Assembly: GCA_030524225.1 (NCBI GenBank)
Contig: JAUNGV010000003.1
Coordinates: forward strand, 24,445-88,444
Source: Eubacteriales bacterium
GTDB lineage: Bacteria > Bacillota > Clostridia > Lachnospirales > Lachnospiraceae
DNA: 64,000 nt
Reading direction: 5' to 3'
Position numbers and translations under genes: made by a program. The notes beneath the pieces are model-generated. The model did not search any database. It had not been told where the DNA came from and was given only the letters and a program-made list of their open reading frames with translations. Positions 33,999 through 42,449 of this stretch are shown piece by piece (positions within the stretch are counted from its first letter, which is position 1; each line of letters opens with the position of its first letter).

Positions 33999-35396
33999 AT
34001 GAATCCGATATTACCGCTTTATTATGCGGCACCGGATGTGGAAGCGCACGTCTGGCCGCAGGACCCGGATCGGGTCTATCTGTACTGTTCCAATGACCGG
34101 ATCGACGGAGGAGGAATGGATTCGTATCAGAACTGCTTCTCCTCGACGGATCTGGTGCACTGGGAGGATCACGGCGTGGCGTTTGACGCGCGTAAGGCCG
34201 TGACTTGGACGAAGGTGGACGGCCTGCCTGCCGTGGACGCAGCGGAGAAGGACGGCCGGTATTATTACTACTTCACTGCGCCGGTGGACGGCGTGCTCAT
34301 GCAGTGCGTGGCCTCCTCTGACAGGCCGGAGGGGCCGTTTACGAATCCGGTTCCTATCAAAGGAACGGAATATCCCAGCTGCGGAGATCCCTCCGTTCTC
34401 GTGGATGATGATGGAAAAGCGTACCTGTTCTGGGGACAGTTCTCGTTGCGTGGGGCGCGGCTCAAGGATAATATGTGCGAGCTGGAGGAGGATACGGTGG
34501 ACACGATGGTGCTGACGGAACAGCAGCACGGGTTCCACGAGGGATCCTCGATCAGGAAACGGGGCGATACGTACTATCTGCTCTATGCCGACACGGACAG
34601 AGGCAGACCGACATGTCTCTCCTATGCGAAATCGAAATCACCTCTTGGACCATACGTTAAGGGCGGCGTAATTATTGATAATGTGAACTGCGATATTGCA
34701 TCGTGGAATAATCATGGTTCTATGCTGTGCTTTCACGATCAGTGGTATATCGTCTACCACCGCGCGACTCTTGGACTGGAAATGGGCGGCAGGCGTGTCT
34801 GCCTCGAGCCGATCACCTTTGATGAGAACGGTGATATCGCGGAGGTACAGATGACGACACAGGGGATAGAAGCGCCGCTGCCCGCGGGAGAGTGGACGGA
34901 GGCGTATCGCGCCTGTGAATTCTTGTTTGCTGATCACAGCTCCCATGACGGAGAGGGCGGCGCATTTTTCATTCATTTCCCGCTGCGGGGCTGGAATAAA
35001 AACATGGTGGACTGCGGACTTCGCAACGCCAAGGACAACGGTGTGCGGACGGCACACCGGATCAGGGGCGACGTGCACAGCGAATACCTGACCCGCTTTG
35101 TGGACGGAGACGCGGCGATTTACCGATCGCTGCTCTTTACGGGGAAGGAGAGGGAGTTCGTCTGTGAGGCGGCGAGCTATCTGGCGCTGACGCGGCTGGA
35201 ACTTAGGCTCGATGCGGCGGATGGCCCGTGTATCGGAACGTGTGAGATCTCTCATTCCGGCGGATGGGAGGACTGGAAAGAGTACCGCTGCCGCGTGGAA
35301 GCAGTGAGCGGCGTCCATGCGCTGTATCTGGTGGCCAGAGACGGAGGCGAGGGACATCGTCTCTGCGATCTGAAGCGGTTCCGCTTCGAGGAATAA
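33999..35396 (+). CDS. Glycoside hydrolase family 43 enzyme with C-terminal CBM6-like domain
   Basis: A 465-residue cytoplasmic protein starting at ATG 33999 after AGGGAGGGAGAG. Residues 1-300 form a five-bladed propeller with the catalytic Asp in YAAPDVEAHVWPQDPDR near residue 13 and a second acid in YPSCGDPSVLVDDDGKAYLF; HEGSSIRKRGDTYYLLYA supplies the general acid Glu. The last 150 residues look like a carbohydrate-binding beta-sandwich (LALTRLELRLD, CRVEAVSGVHALYLVARDG). GH43 enzymes act on alpha-L-arabinofuranosides or beta-xylosides. It is directly behind the module 2 permeases, which fits trimming of imported arabino- or xylo-oligosaccharides. Confidence 0.88.
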   Translation: MNPILPLYYAAPDVEAHVWPQDPDRVYLYCSNDRIDGGGMDSYQNCFSSTDLVHWEDHGVAFDARKAVTWTKVDGLPAVDAAEKDGRYYYYFTAPVDGVLMQCVASSDRPEGPFTNPVPIKGTEYPSCGDPSVLVDDDGKAYLFWGQFSLRGARLKDNMCELEEDTVDTMVLTEQQHGFHEGSSIRKRGDTYYLLYADTDRGRPTCLSYAKSKSPLGPYVKGGVIIDNVNCDIASWNNHGSMLCFHDQWYIVYHRATLGLEMGGRRVCLEPITFDENGDIAEVQMTTQGIEAPLPAGEWTEAYRACEFLFADHSSHDGEGGAFFIHFPLRGWNKNMVDCGLRNAKDNGVRTAHRIRGDVHSEYLTRFVDGDAAIYRSLLFTGKEREFVCEAASYLALTRLELRLDAADGPCIGTCEISHSGGWEDWKEYRCRVEAVSGVHALYLVARDGGEGHRLCDLKRFRFEE

Positions 35397-35400
35397 CGCC

Positions 35401-35515
35401 TGCGGGAAGCAGGTAGAGCGGGACGGTGCGCAAAAGTGAGCGACCTTGCGGGAAACAGGCTGGACGGGGCGGCGTGCAAAAGCGGGCGGTCTTGCGGGAT
35501 GCAGGATGGACGGGC
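35401..35515 (+). repeat. Tandem repeat, about 2.5 units of 46 bp
   Basis: Units begin at 35401, 35447 and 35493. Each starts TGCGGGAARCAGGNTGGA, and the first two share GTGCAAAAGNGNGCGRYCT-like endings (about 80 percent alike). It lies in the gap between GH43 and a small FN3-like gene. No open frame runs through it with a ribosome binding site. Confidence 0.75.
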
Positions 35516-35562
35516 CTGGCAGAGCGCGTTGGTATGAAGAGAAGAGAGAAGGAGTTAAGAAG

Positions 35563-35832
35563 ATGATTCGAGGATTAAAGGTGAACGGGCTGGAGCGTCC
35601 GGAGGCAGTGGATCCGGCGTTTCTGACCTTTTCGTGGGAACCGGAAGAGGAGCGTCAGTTTACGGTGGAGATGGCGGCGGATCCGGAGTTTAAGAGAACG
35701 GTGATGTATCTGGATACCCGCAATTCGTACTGCACCTACGATGGATTCCCGCTGCAGAAGGGACGAACCTATTACTGGCGCGTGCGCAGCGGCGTGCGGG
35801 AGTGGGCGAGAGCGCAGTTCGGGACGAAGTGA
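35563..35832 (+). CDS. Small solitary FN3-like domain protein
   Basis: An 89-residue protein starting at ATG 35563 after GAAGGAG. Its sequence follows the N-terminal FN3-like domain of GH78-type enzymes: LKVNGLERPEAVDPAFLTFS, then QFTVEMAADPEFKRTVMYLD, and QKGRTYYWRVRSGVREWA. In enzymes this domain is followed by catalytic modules, but here the gene ends and a GH1 gene begins 25 bases later. It could be a true small carbohydrate-binding helper or the stub of a lost enzyme. It has no signal peptide. The start and frame are well supported; the function is unknown. Confidence 0.65.
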   Translation: MIRGLKVNGLERPEAVDPAFLTFSWEPEEERQFTVEMAADPEFKRTVMYLDTRNSYCTYDGFPLQKGRTYYWRVRSGVREWARAQFGTK

Positions 35833-35857
35833 GCAGGCTGCGGCAGAAAGGAAGAGT

Positions 35858-37201
35858 ATGAAATATCAGTTTCCAAAAGATTTTATGTGGGGCGTGGCGA
35901 CGGCGGCTGCGCAGATAGAGGGCGCGGCGTTTGAGGACGGGAGAGGCCCGTCGATCTGGGACGTATTCAGCAGGATTCCGGGCAAGATCCACGGCGGTGA
36001 TTTGCCGGAGGTGGCGTGCGACTCCTATCACCGCTATGAGGAAGACATTGCGCTGATGAAGAAGATGGGAATCCGGAGCTACCGGTTCTCTTTTTCCTGG
36101 TCGCGTATTATCCCGGACGGGACGGGAGAGATCAACCCGGAGGGAATCCGCTATTATAAAAACCTGATCGCCTGCCTGAAAAAGAACGGCATTGTGCCGA
36201 ATGCGACGATGTATCACTGGGATCTCCCTTACGCGTTGCAGATTCAGGGCGGGTTCGGGAACCGGAATATCGTGCAGTGGTTCTGTCGTTACGCGGGGGT
36301 GCTGCTTGACAATTTCGGGGAGGATGTGGATCTCTGGGTGACGTTCAACGAGCCGATTGCCGTTTATGTGGGACACGCCTATGGATTTTTTGCACCGGGC
36401 CTGAAGGATGAAAAATATGCGAGACAGTGTCTGCATAATCTGATGCTCTGCCACGGCGAGGCGGTGAAGCTCTTCCGCAGCCGGAAGCTGGCCAATGCGA
36501 AGATCGGTATTGTGGTCGACGTGTGGAAACACTATCCGGCCAGAGAGGGGAACGAGGAAGACGAGGCGATCGCGACGTTCCAGAACGAGATCGCAGGCTA
36601 TGGGATGTTCCTGCACCCGCTCTTTCTCGGGGGCTATTCCGATGAGCTGACGCGCTATATGAAGGAAAAGGATATGACGCCGGAGATCCGGGAAGGCGAT
36701 ATGGACGTGATCTGCCAGAAGCTGGATTTCTACGGTCTGAACTTTTACAACGGTCTCTACGACAATGCGGACGAGATCCGGAAGCGGGAGGAAATCAGGA
36801 AGGCGGGCGGCAATTATCAGGATCGTCCGGTCTATCATGAGGAAGCGATCCGCGATGTGCTGCATATGCTGGTGGAGAAGTACGGCATTACGATTCCGAT
36901 TTATGTGACGGAAAATGGTCTGATGCAGGAGGATGGGCCGGATGTTGAGAAGATTTTAAACGACGAAGAGCGGATCCGGTATGTGAGAAATGTCCTGAAG
37001 GCTCTTCACGGGGCGATGGAGGACGGGATCTGCGTGAAAGGATATTACCTGTGGTCTCTGCTGGATAATTTTGAGTGGTCAGGCGGGTATTCCATGCGGT
37101 ACGGCCTGCACTACACCAATTACAAGACGCTGGAGCGCGTTCCCAAAAAGAGCGCGGGCTGGTACGCACAGGTCATCGCGGACGATGGATTTGAAGAGTA
37201 G
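35858..37201 (+). CDS. Glycoside hydrolase family 1 beta-glucosidase
   Basis: A 447-residue cytoplasmic enzyme of normal GH1 length. ATG 35858 follows AAAGGAAGAG. The N-terminal signature FPKDFMWGVATAAAQIEGAA, the acid/base Glu in TFNEPI near residue 166, YHWDLPYALQ, and the nucleophile Glu in YVTENG near 352 are all present, together with the late SLLDNFEWSGGYSMRYGLHY. There is no phosphate-binding motif evident, so unphosphorylated beta-glucosides are the likelier substrates, in line with ABC rather than PTS uptake. It is the last gene of module 2, ended by a bidirectional terminator. Confidence 0.94.
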   Translation: MKYQFPKDFMWGVATAAAQIEGAAFEDGRGPSIWDVFSRIPGKIHGGDLPEVACDSYHRYEEDIALMKKMGIRSYRFSFSWSRIIPDGTGEINPEGIRYYKNLIACLKKNGIVPNATMYHWDLPYALQIQGGFGNRNIVQWFCRYAGVLLDNFGEDVDLWVTFNEPIAVYVGHAYGFFAPGLKDEKYARQCLHNLMLCHGEAVKLFRSRKLANAKIGIVVDVWKHYPAREGNEEDEAIATFQNEIAGYGMFLHPLFLGGYSDELTRYMKEKDMTPEIREGDMDVICQKLDFYGLNFYNGLYDNADEIRKREEIRKAGGNYQDRPVYHEEAIRDVLHMLVEKYGITIPIYVTENGLMQEDGPDVEKILNDEERIRYVRNVLKALHGAMEDGICVKGYYLWSLLDNFEWSGGYSMRYGLHYTNYKTLERVPKKSAGWYAQVIADDGFEE

Positions 37202-37249
37202 TCCGGTAGAATAATGACACATATTTTTCGAATTTAATATTCTCATAAT

Positions 37250-37288
37250 AAATGCCCTCACAGCAGTCTGATTGCTGCGAGGGCATTT
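37250..37288 (+). terminator. Bidirectional terminator between GH1 and toxin gene
   Basis: AAATGCCCTCACAGCA (37250-37265) pairs with TGCTGCGAGGGCATTT (37273-37288), with one mismatch. The genes converge here and the stem overlaps the stop of the toxin gene on the minus strand. Confidence 0.85.
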
Positions 37289-37589
37289 ACAGATTTCTTG
37301 CCTGATACTGGACAGTCACAACATGGACAATTTTTTCAGTCTCATCAATTCGGAAAATAGCGATATAGTTGTCGATCAATAATTGGCGATACTCTTTGTC
37401 AGCGTAGCGCCCCTCACTTCGTTCCTGATGAGATTGTGGAAAAGTGTCTAAAGTTGCCAGAGCCATGCGGATACGATCCGTCTGTCTTTTGGCATTTTCT
37501 GGTGATAACTTTTCCAAGGCGATGTAGGAGAAAATATCGTCAATCTCTCTGAAAGCCCGTGGATTTAATTTAACTTTGTATTTTTCCAT
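37287..37589 (-). CDS. ParE/RelE-family toxin
   Basis: A 100-residue protein. The start at 37589 (MEKYKVKLNPRAFREIDDIF) is chosen because it gives the standard ParE/RelE length and overlaps the antitoxin end by 20 bases. Hallmarks are the N-terminal beta-strand plus helix (KVKLNPRAFREIDDIFSYI), SPENAKRQTDRI, and the C-terminal strands YRQLLIDNYIAIFRIDETEK and VVTVQYQARN. ParE-type toxins poison gyrase and RelE-type cleave mRNA; the sequence alone does not separate them. Its antitoxin is encoded immediately upstream on the same strand. Confidence 0.85.
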   Translation of the reverse strand: MEKYKVKLNPRAFREIDDIFSYIALEKLSPENAKRQTDRIRMALATLDTFPQSHQERSEGRYADKEYRQLLIDNYIAIFRIDETEKIVHVVTVQYQARNL

Positions 37590-37845
37590 AGTATTTTCGA
37601 TCCAACTTCTCAAATGCTTCTTCGAGATCAATGGAAACGCCGCCTTCTTCCAGTTCTTTTTCGGATTCGAAAATTGCCTGATCCACACGGTTTATTCTGG
37701 AAAATTTATCGTACAGCTCACTGCTCATGACCACTAAATCGCTGTAGCCGTTTTTGGTAATGAAAATCGGCTCCTGTATTTTGTGAGCCATATCGGATAG
37801 TTCGCTTGTGTTGCGAAGGTCTTTGATGGGCATGATAATGGGCAT
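37570..37845 (-). CDS. Phd/YefM-family antitoxin
   Basis: A 91-residue protein starting at 37845 after AAAGGAGCTGATTCT. The N-terminal Phd/YefM fold is clear: PIKDLRNTSELSDMAHKIQE, then PIFITKNGYSDLVVMSSELY. The acidic C-terminal tail (ESEKELEEGGVSIDLEEAFE) is the part that normally wraps the toxin. It overlaps the toxin gene by 20 bases and should both neutralise it and repress their shared promoter in the AT-rich region 37846-37980. Confidence 0.9.
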   Translation of the reverse strand: MPIIMPIKDLRNTSELSDMAHKIQEPIFITKNGYSDLVVMSSELYDKFSRINRVDQAIFESEKELEEGGVSIDLEEAFEKLDRKYYGKIQS

Positions 37846-38020
37846 AGAATCAGCTCCTTTCTTAATAATATGACATAATCATAGCATAATTATGCCAGAA
37901 CAACAAACAGAATGTCAAAAGTCAATAAAGTGAAATCACAAAGCGAAATAGTGAATAGTAAACTGAATAAGCGGGCGTGATAAGATGCGGACAAGGAAAC
38001 ACAAGAGAAGGAGGGTTACC

Positions 38021-39100
38021 ATGACAACTTACAACACCATCAGACCGGGACAGGTCTGGCTCGACACAAACGGGAACCGGATTCAGGCGCACGGCGGCTC
38101 CGTGTTCTATGAGGACGGAACGTATTACTGGTACGGGGAGAATAAGGAAAAGACGGACGGCGTGAGCGATATCTGGCACTGGGGCGTGCGCTGCTATGCC
38201 TCGAAGGATCTCTACAACTGGGAGGATAAGGGACTGATTATTCCGCCGGAGCCGGACGATCCGGATTCGCCGCTGCATCCGTCCTCGCAGATGGACCGAC
38301 CGCATATTATTTACAATAAGAGGACGAAGAAGTACGTCTGCTGGCTCAAAATCATGCAGAAGGACGGCACGCAGACGGAGAGCGTCATGACGGCGGATCA
38401 TATCCTCGGCCCCTATACCTATGCGAAGAAAGGGCTGCGCCCGCTGGGTATGAGCGGCGGTGACTTTGATCTGGCGGTTGCGGATGACGGAAAAGCGTAT
38501 TACTATTTCGAGCGTGTCCACTCGGAGACGATCTGCGCGGATCTGACTGACGACTACACGGACGTGACCGGGTATTACAGCACGCATTTCCCGCATCTGT
38601 GCCCGCCCTATGTCAGAGAGGCGACGGCTCATTTCCTGAGAAAGGGTAAACATTATCTACTGACCTCCGGAACGACCGGTTACTTCCCGAATCCGTCCGA
38701 GGTGGCAGTTGCCGACACGTGGCACGGTCCATACACGGTGCTGGGCGATCCGCATGTGGGGGACGAGAGCCGTACGTCGTTCCACTCCCAGATTTCTTCG
38801 GTCTTTAAGGTGCCGGGCAAAAAGGATCTCTACATCGCCTGCGCTGATCGCTGGCTGCCGCAGGAGATGGACCGGAAATACGAGGAGTATGCGAAGACCT
38901 TCGAGGCGTTCTTCAATCCGGACACGGTGCAGCCGGAAAAGGATATGTTCGAGGGTCGGAACGACGCGCCCGTCGCGAACACCTCGATCGCGGATTATGT
39001 CTGGCTGCCGCTGCGCTTTGAGGAGCCGGGCGCGGAGCACCCGAATGGCATGGTCTGGATCGACTGGAAGGAAGAGTGGCGGATCGAGGATTACGAGTAA
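38021..39100 (+). CDS. Glycoside hydrolase family 43-like enzyme (galactanase-type subfamily)
   Basis: A 359-residue cytoplasmic protein, start ATG 38021 after GAAGGAGGGTTACC. It is a five-bladed propeller of the GH43 type, beginning with PGQVWLDTNGNRIQAHGGSV and YYWYGENKEK, then QMDRPHIIYNKRTKKYVCWL, GGDFDLAVADDGKAYYYFER and a closing TSFHSQISSVFKV. The opening AHGG and WYGE motifs match the GH43 group containing exo-beta-1,3-galactanases, not arabinofuranosidases. If so, it would degrade arabinogalactan side chains. It is a single gene between the toxin-antitoxin pair and arabinose isomerase. Family call good, linkage specificity uncertain. Confidence 0.75.
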   Translation: MTTYNTIRPGQVWLDTNGNRIQAHGGSVFYEDGTYYWYGENKEKTDGVSDIWHWGVRCYASKDLYNWEDKGLIIPPEPDDPDSPLHPSSQMDRPHIIYNKRTKKYVCWLKIMQKDGTQTESVMTADHILGPYTYAKKGLRPLGMSGGDFDLAVADDGKAYYYFERVHSETICADLTDDYTDVTGYYSTHFPHLCPPYVREATAHFLRKGKHYLLTSGTTGYFPNPSEVAVADTWHGPYTVLGDPHVGDESRTSFHSQISSVFKVPGKKDLYIACADRWLPQEMDRKYEEYAKTFEAFFNPDTVQPEKDMFEGRNDAPVANTSIADYVWLPLRFEEPGAEHPNGMVWIDWKEEWRIEDYE

Positions 39101-39183
39101 AAAAGCAAGCAGCGTGAAAAGAATCGGATTGTGTTTTCAATGAGGAATTCGAACTGAGTCAGGAAGAAAGAGGAAAATAAAAC

Positions 39184-39231
39184 GCCCCGGTTAATAAGGA
39201 AGAGATCATTCCTTTTGACCGGGGCATTATT
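39184..39231 (+). terminator. Bidirectional terminator between GH43-like gene and araA
   Basis: GCCCCGGTT (39184-39192) pairs with GACCGGGGC (39217-39225) and the inner AAGGAA pairs with TTCCTT, around a short loop. ATTATT follows on one side and AAAA on the other, serving both converging genes. Confidence 0.85.
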
Positions 39232-39267
39232 ATGAAATCTTGTATCGAATGCGCAGCTTTGCCGTCG

Positions 39268-40743
39268 TTATTTCAGCTTCCACGCCAGATCGGAGAGGAA
39301 GAGGTCGTGCTCGAGGCTCTCCACAGTGGTGTCCTTGGTGATGTGGACGAATTCGATGTCCATGATCCGGGCCCAGTCGCGCATCTGCTCCGCCGTGACG
39401 TCGTAGCTGAGGACGGTGTGGTGCGCGCCGCCCGCCGTGATCCAGCACTCGACGCCGGTGGTCAGGTTCGGCATAGCCTGCCACATGACGCGCGCCACCG
39501 GGAGATTCGGCATATCCATAATGGGTTTTACGCAGTGGATGTCCTGGCAGATCAGGCGCAGACGGCCGCCCATGTCGATCAGGCTGACGACGATCGCGTC
39601 GCCCTCGTGTCCCTCAAAGACGAGACGGGCGGGATCCTCCCGGTCGCCGATGCCCAGCGGATGCACCTCGATGCGCGGGCGATCGGCCGCGACGCTGGGG
39701 CACACCTCGAGCATATGTGCGCCGAGGCTGTATTCATTTCCTTTTTCCAGATGGTAGGTGTAGTCTTCCATAAAGGCGGTGCCGCCGGTCTGCCCCTCGC
39801 TCATCGCCTTCATGATGGAGGTCATGGCGGAAACCTTCCAGTCGCCCTCGCCGCCGTAGCCGTAGCCCTGAGCCATCAGATGCTGGCTCGCAAGGCCCGG
39901 GAGCTGACGCATGCCGTAGAGATCCTGGAAGGTGTTGCTGAACGCCTTGCAGCCCTCGGTGTCCATCATCTTCTTCATGGCGATCTCCTCGCGCGCCTGA
40001 TAGCGCACGGTTTCCAGATCATCGGTGGCGAAGTCGTATTCCTGCCGGTACGTTTCCATCAGAGCGTCGATTTCCTCTCCGGTCACGGCGTTCATCGTCT
40101 CTACGAGCTTGCCTACCGGCCAGGTATTGACCTGCCAGCCCAGCTTCGTCTGCACCTCTACCTTGTCGCCCTCGGTCACGGCTACCTCGCGCATGTTGTC
40201 GCCGAAGCGCATGACCTTGAGCTCGCGGCTGAACGCGACGCCGACGGCGGTGCGCATCCAGCGTCCCAGACGCTCCTGCACTTCCTCATCCTGCCAGTAG
40301 CCTGCGATCACCTTCCGGGGCATGCGCAGACGGGAAGCGATGAAGCCGTGTTCCCGGTCGCCGTGGGCGGCCTGATTCAGGTTCATGAAATCCATGTCGA
40401 TCTCTTCGTTGGGGATTTCCCGGTTGTACTGCGTCGCAAAATGGCAGTAGGGCTTCTGCAGAGCGGCAAAGCCGTTGATCCACATCTTGGACGGGCTGAA
40501 CGTGTGGCACCAGGTCACGATGCCGGCGCAGCGCTTGTCGTAATTGGCCTCGCGGACGACGTCGGCGATCTCCTGATTCGTTTTGGCCGTCACCTTGTAC
40601 ACCAGCTTGCAGGGAAGGTGACCGGAGGCGTTCAGCTCCTGCGTCATCTGTGCGGCGCGCTGCGCCACGGTGTCGAGCACCTCGGGCCCGTACAGGAACT
40701 GACTTCCCACGACGAACCAGAATTCATACTGCTGCATACTCAT
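39268..40743 (-). CDS. araA: L-arabinose isomerase
   Basis: A 491-residue enzyme that converts L-arabinose to L-ribulose, the first step of bacterial arabinose catabolism. The start at 40743 is supported by AAGGAGGAAACACAA. Family sequence is continuous from YEFWFVVGSQFLYGPEVLDT through MWINGFAALQKPYCHFATQY, GEGDWKVSAM and a late TAGGAHHTVLSYDV, covering the metal-binding Glu and His positions. Length is normal. No araB or araD is adjacent, so the rest of the pathway must lie elsewhere. It is divergent from a PocR-AraC regulator, which is the natural candidate for its control. Confidence 0.96.
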   Translation of the reverse strand: MSMQQYEFWFVVGSQFLYGPEVLDTVAQRAAQMTQELNASGHLPCKLVYKVTAKTNQEIADVVREANYDKRCAGIVTWCHTFSPSKMWINGFAALQKPYCHFATQYNREIPNEEIDMDFMNLNQAAHGDREHGFIASRLRMPRKVIAGYWQDEEVQERLGRWMRTAVGVAFSRELKVMRFGDNMREVAVTEGDKVEVQTKLGWQVNTWPVGKLVETMNAVTGEEIDALMETYRQEYDFATDDLETVRYQAREEIAMKKMMDTEGCKAFSNTFQDLYGMRQLPGLASQHLMAQGYGYGGEGDWKVSAMTSIMKAMSEGQTGGTAFMEDYTYHLEKGNEYSLGAHMLEVCPSVAADRPRIEVHPLGIGDREDPARLVFEGHEGDAIVVSLIDMGGRLRLICQDIHCVKPIMDMPNLPVARVMWQAMPNLTTGVECWITAGGAHHTVLSYDVTAEQMRDWARIMDIEFVHITKDTTVESLEHDLFLSDLAWKLK

Positions 40744-41088
40744 TTGTGTTTCCTCCTTATGTTTTATGATGAAAAAGATAAAATAGATAGCTGATAGTAA
40801 TCCCCATTTCGAAGCGCTTTGTGCGGCGTTCCAGCGCAAAGTGCGAATCCCATTGTGTGAGATGATGGGTGTCAAACCTGTTCCCTGCACGGTCTTTCTG
40901 TATTGCGCCGCAATTCAGTCTCTGCGGTTTGACATTCCACGTGCGGAATTTTAAACTTGATTATGAACGTTTGCATGAGGAATACCGGCGATTGCCGAGG
41001 CGGTGCGCGGAAAGCATCGCCGGTCGGTCGCCCGGCGCGGAGTCATCCGTCTTTTGCAAACGGGGCGTCAGTCCGGAAAGGAGATTTC
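40744..41088 (+). promoter_or_regulatory. Divergent control region of araA and PocR-AraC gene
   Basis: The 345-bp gap holds several symmetric elements. GTCAAACC (40871-40878) and GGTTTGAC (40926-40933) are perfect inverted octamers 47 bases apart. TTCCACGTGCGGAA (40936-40949) is nearly palindromic. GCGCTTTGTGCG (about 40815) and GCGCAAAGTGCG (about 40835) are similar 12-mers. These are plausible sites for the AraC regulator or a catabolite repressor. No confident -35/-10 pair was assigned. Confidence 0.5.
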
Positions 41089-42066
41089 ATGCGCGCTGTA
41101 TTTAACAGGGCCCAGCTGCTCGTTCTGCTGCAGGATTTCTATCAGCTCACCGGCCTGCGGGCCGTCGTGTTCGACGCCTGGGGCATGGATATTCTCTCTT
41201 ATCCGAAAGAACTGCCGCTGTACTGCCGTCAGATCCGCCGGACGCCGGAGGGCGAGCTGGGGTGCCGTCTCTGCGATCAGAACGCCTGCCAGAGGGCGAT
41301 GCGTCAGAAGAAAACCCTCATCTACACCTGCCACGCCGGTCTCGTCGAGGTGATCGCGCCGATTCAGGTGCAGGACGCCACGGTGGGCTACCTGCTTCTG
41401 AGCCACATCGTGCCGGAGACAGAAAGTGCTCCGGGACAGAGGACGGCGCAGGAACAGGCGGCTGCGGACAGCACTTTGGAGAAATCTGCTGCGCAGGACA
41501 TTGACAAAAGCGCTGACCGAAAACCGGAGCGTGCAGACAGCAGCGCGGAAACCTCTGACGCCGCATGGGAGCGGGCGCGCGAGTGCTTTCTCCGGTACGG
41601 TCTCACAGAGGAGACCATGCGTCCCGCCTATGAGGCGCTTCCGCGAACCGGGAAGGAAACGCTGCGCTCCGCGGCGAATCTTCTGACGCTGGCGGCCCGC
41701 TCGCTCTACCAGGAGCGTCTGGCGGCGCTGGCGCCGGGCAGCGTGCAGGAACGCCTGAACTGCTTTCTGGACGATCATCTGCACGAGGAGCTCCCGAGCG
41801 AGCGGATCTGCCGGGAACTGGCGATCGGACGAACTTCGCTCTATCACCTCGCCAGAGAGATGTATGGCTGCGGGATTTCCGAGCACATCACGCATCTGCG
41901 CATCCAGCGGGCGATCCGTCTGCTGACGCAGACACAGCTTTCCAACAGCGAGATCTGTCAGCAGATCGGTGTGTCGGACTACAACTATTTCTTCCGTCTC
42001 TTTCGCAGACAGACCGGACTGACGCCCGGCATGTACCGCGAGCAGCTGGCGCAGGAGAGACGGTAA
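41089..42066 (+). CDS. AraC-family regulator with N-terminal PocR sensor domain
   Basis: A 325-residue protein; ATG 41089 follows GGAAAGGAGATTTC. Residues about 5-110 form a PocR-type sensor (LLVLLQDFYQLTGLRAVVFD, then CRLCDQNACQRAMRQKKTLI with the clustered cysteines, and YTCHAGLVEVIAPI). A 45-residue Ala/Glu/Ser-rich insert (about 112-160) interrupts the usual compact domain. The C-terminus is an AraC double helix-turn-helix (ERICRELAIGRTSLYHLARE, then NSEICQQIGVSDYNYFFRLF). It is divergent from araA and probably induces it with arabinose or a related sugar as ligand. The sensor's actual ligand is inferred. Confidence 0.85.
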   Translation: MRAVFNRAQLLVLLQDFYQLTGLRAVVFDAWGMDILSYPKELPLYCRQIRRTPEGELGCRLCDQNACQRAMRQKKTLIYTCHAGLVEVIAPIQVQDATVGYLLLSHIVPETESAPGQRTAQEQAAADSTLEKSAAQDIDKSADRKPERADSSAETSDAAWERARECFLRYGLTEETMRPAYEALPRTGKETLRSAANLLTLAARSLYQERLAALAPGSVQERLNCFLDDHLHEELPSERICRELAIGRTSLYHLAREMYGCGISEHITHLRIQRAIRLLTQTQLSNSEICQQIGVSDYNYFFRLFRRQTGLTPGMYREQLAQERR

Positions 42067-42200
42067 GCGGCGGTCTCAAAAACGACTGTTCATTCCCGCT
42101 CTTCTTTAGTATAGTAAGAAGGGAAGCGGCGGGATAGACAGAGACGTTTGTTTTACTGGACAATTGTTCGCAGAGTTTGGCTGCGGCGGAAAGGAAGAGA

Positions 42201-42425
42201 ATGAACTGTCCGAATTGTGAACGCGACATGCAGCAGGGGGTTCTGCAGGCGGGAAATTTGATGGCCTTCAACAAGACAAGGCATAAGGTGTCACTTTTGT
42301 CCAGGGAGGAGGCGGATGTCATGATTGTTCAGAAAGCGTTTACTTCCACGGATTTTGGAGGATGGATTTGCCGGAAATGCGGTCTGATTGTGTTTGATTA
42401 CACAAAGCAGTTCACGCGCTGGTAG
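42201..42425 (+). CDS. PF20097-family zinc-ribbon protein
   Basis: A 74-residue protein starting at ATG 42201 after GGAAAGGAAGAGA. It begins MNCPNCERDMQQGVLQAG and has a second Cys pair in WICRKCGLIVFDY, so it should bind one zinc as a rubredoxin-like or zinc-ribbon knuckle. Proteins of this small family are widespread in Lachnospiraceae and have no known function. It ends 24 bases before the MATE pump gene and may be cotranscribed with it. Confidence 0.8.
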   Translation: MNCPNCERDMQQGVLQAGNLMAFNKTRHKVSLLSREEADVMIVQKAFTSTDFGGWICRKCGLIVFDYTKQFTRW

Positions 42426-42449
42426 AGGGATCTCAGGGGGGATAACAAG

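Noticed and set aside
39232-40794. Open plus-strand frame across araA
   Set aside because: It is the antisense of L-arabinose isomerase, which is a certain gene with a good start and terminator.
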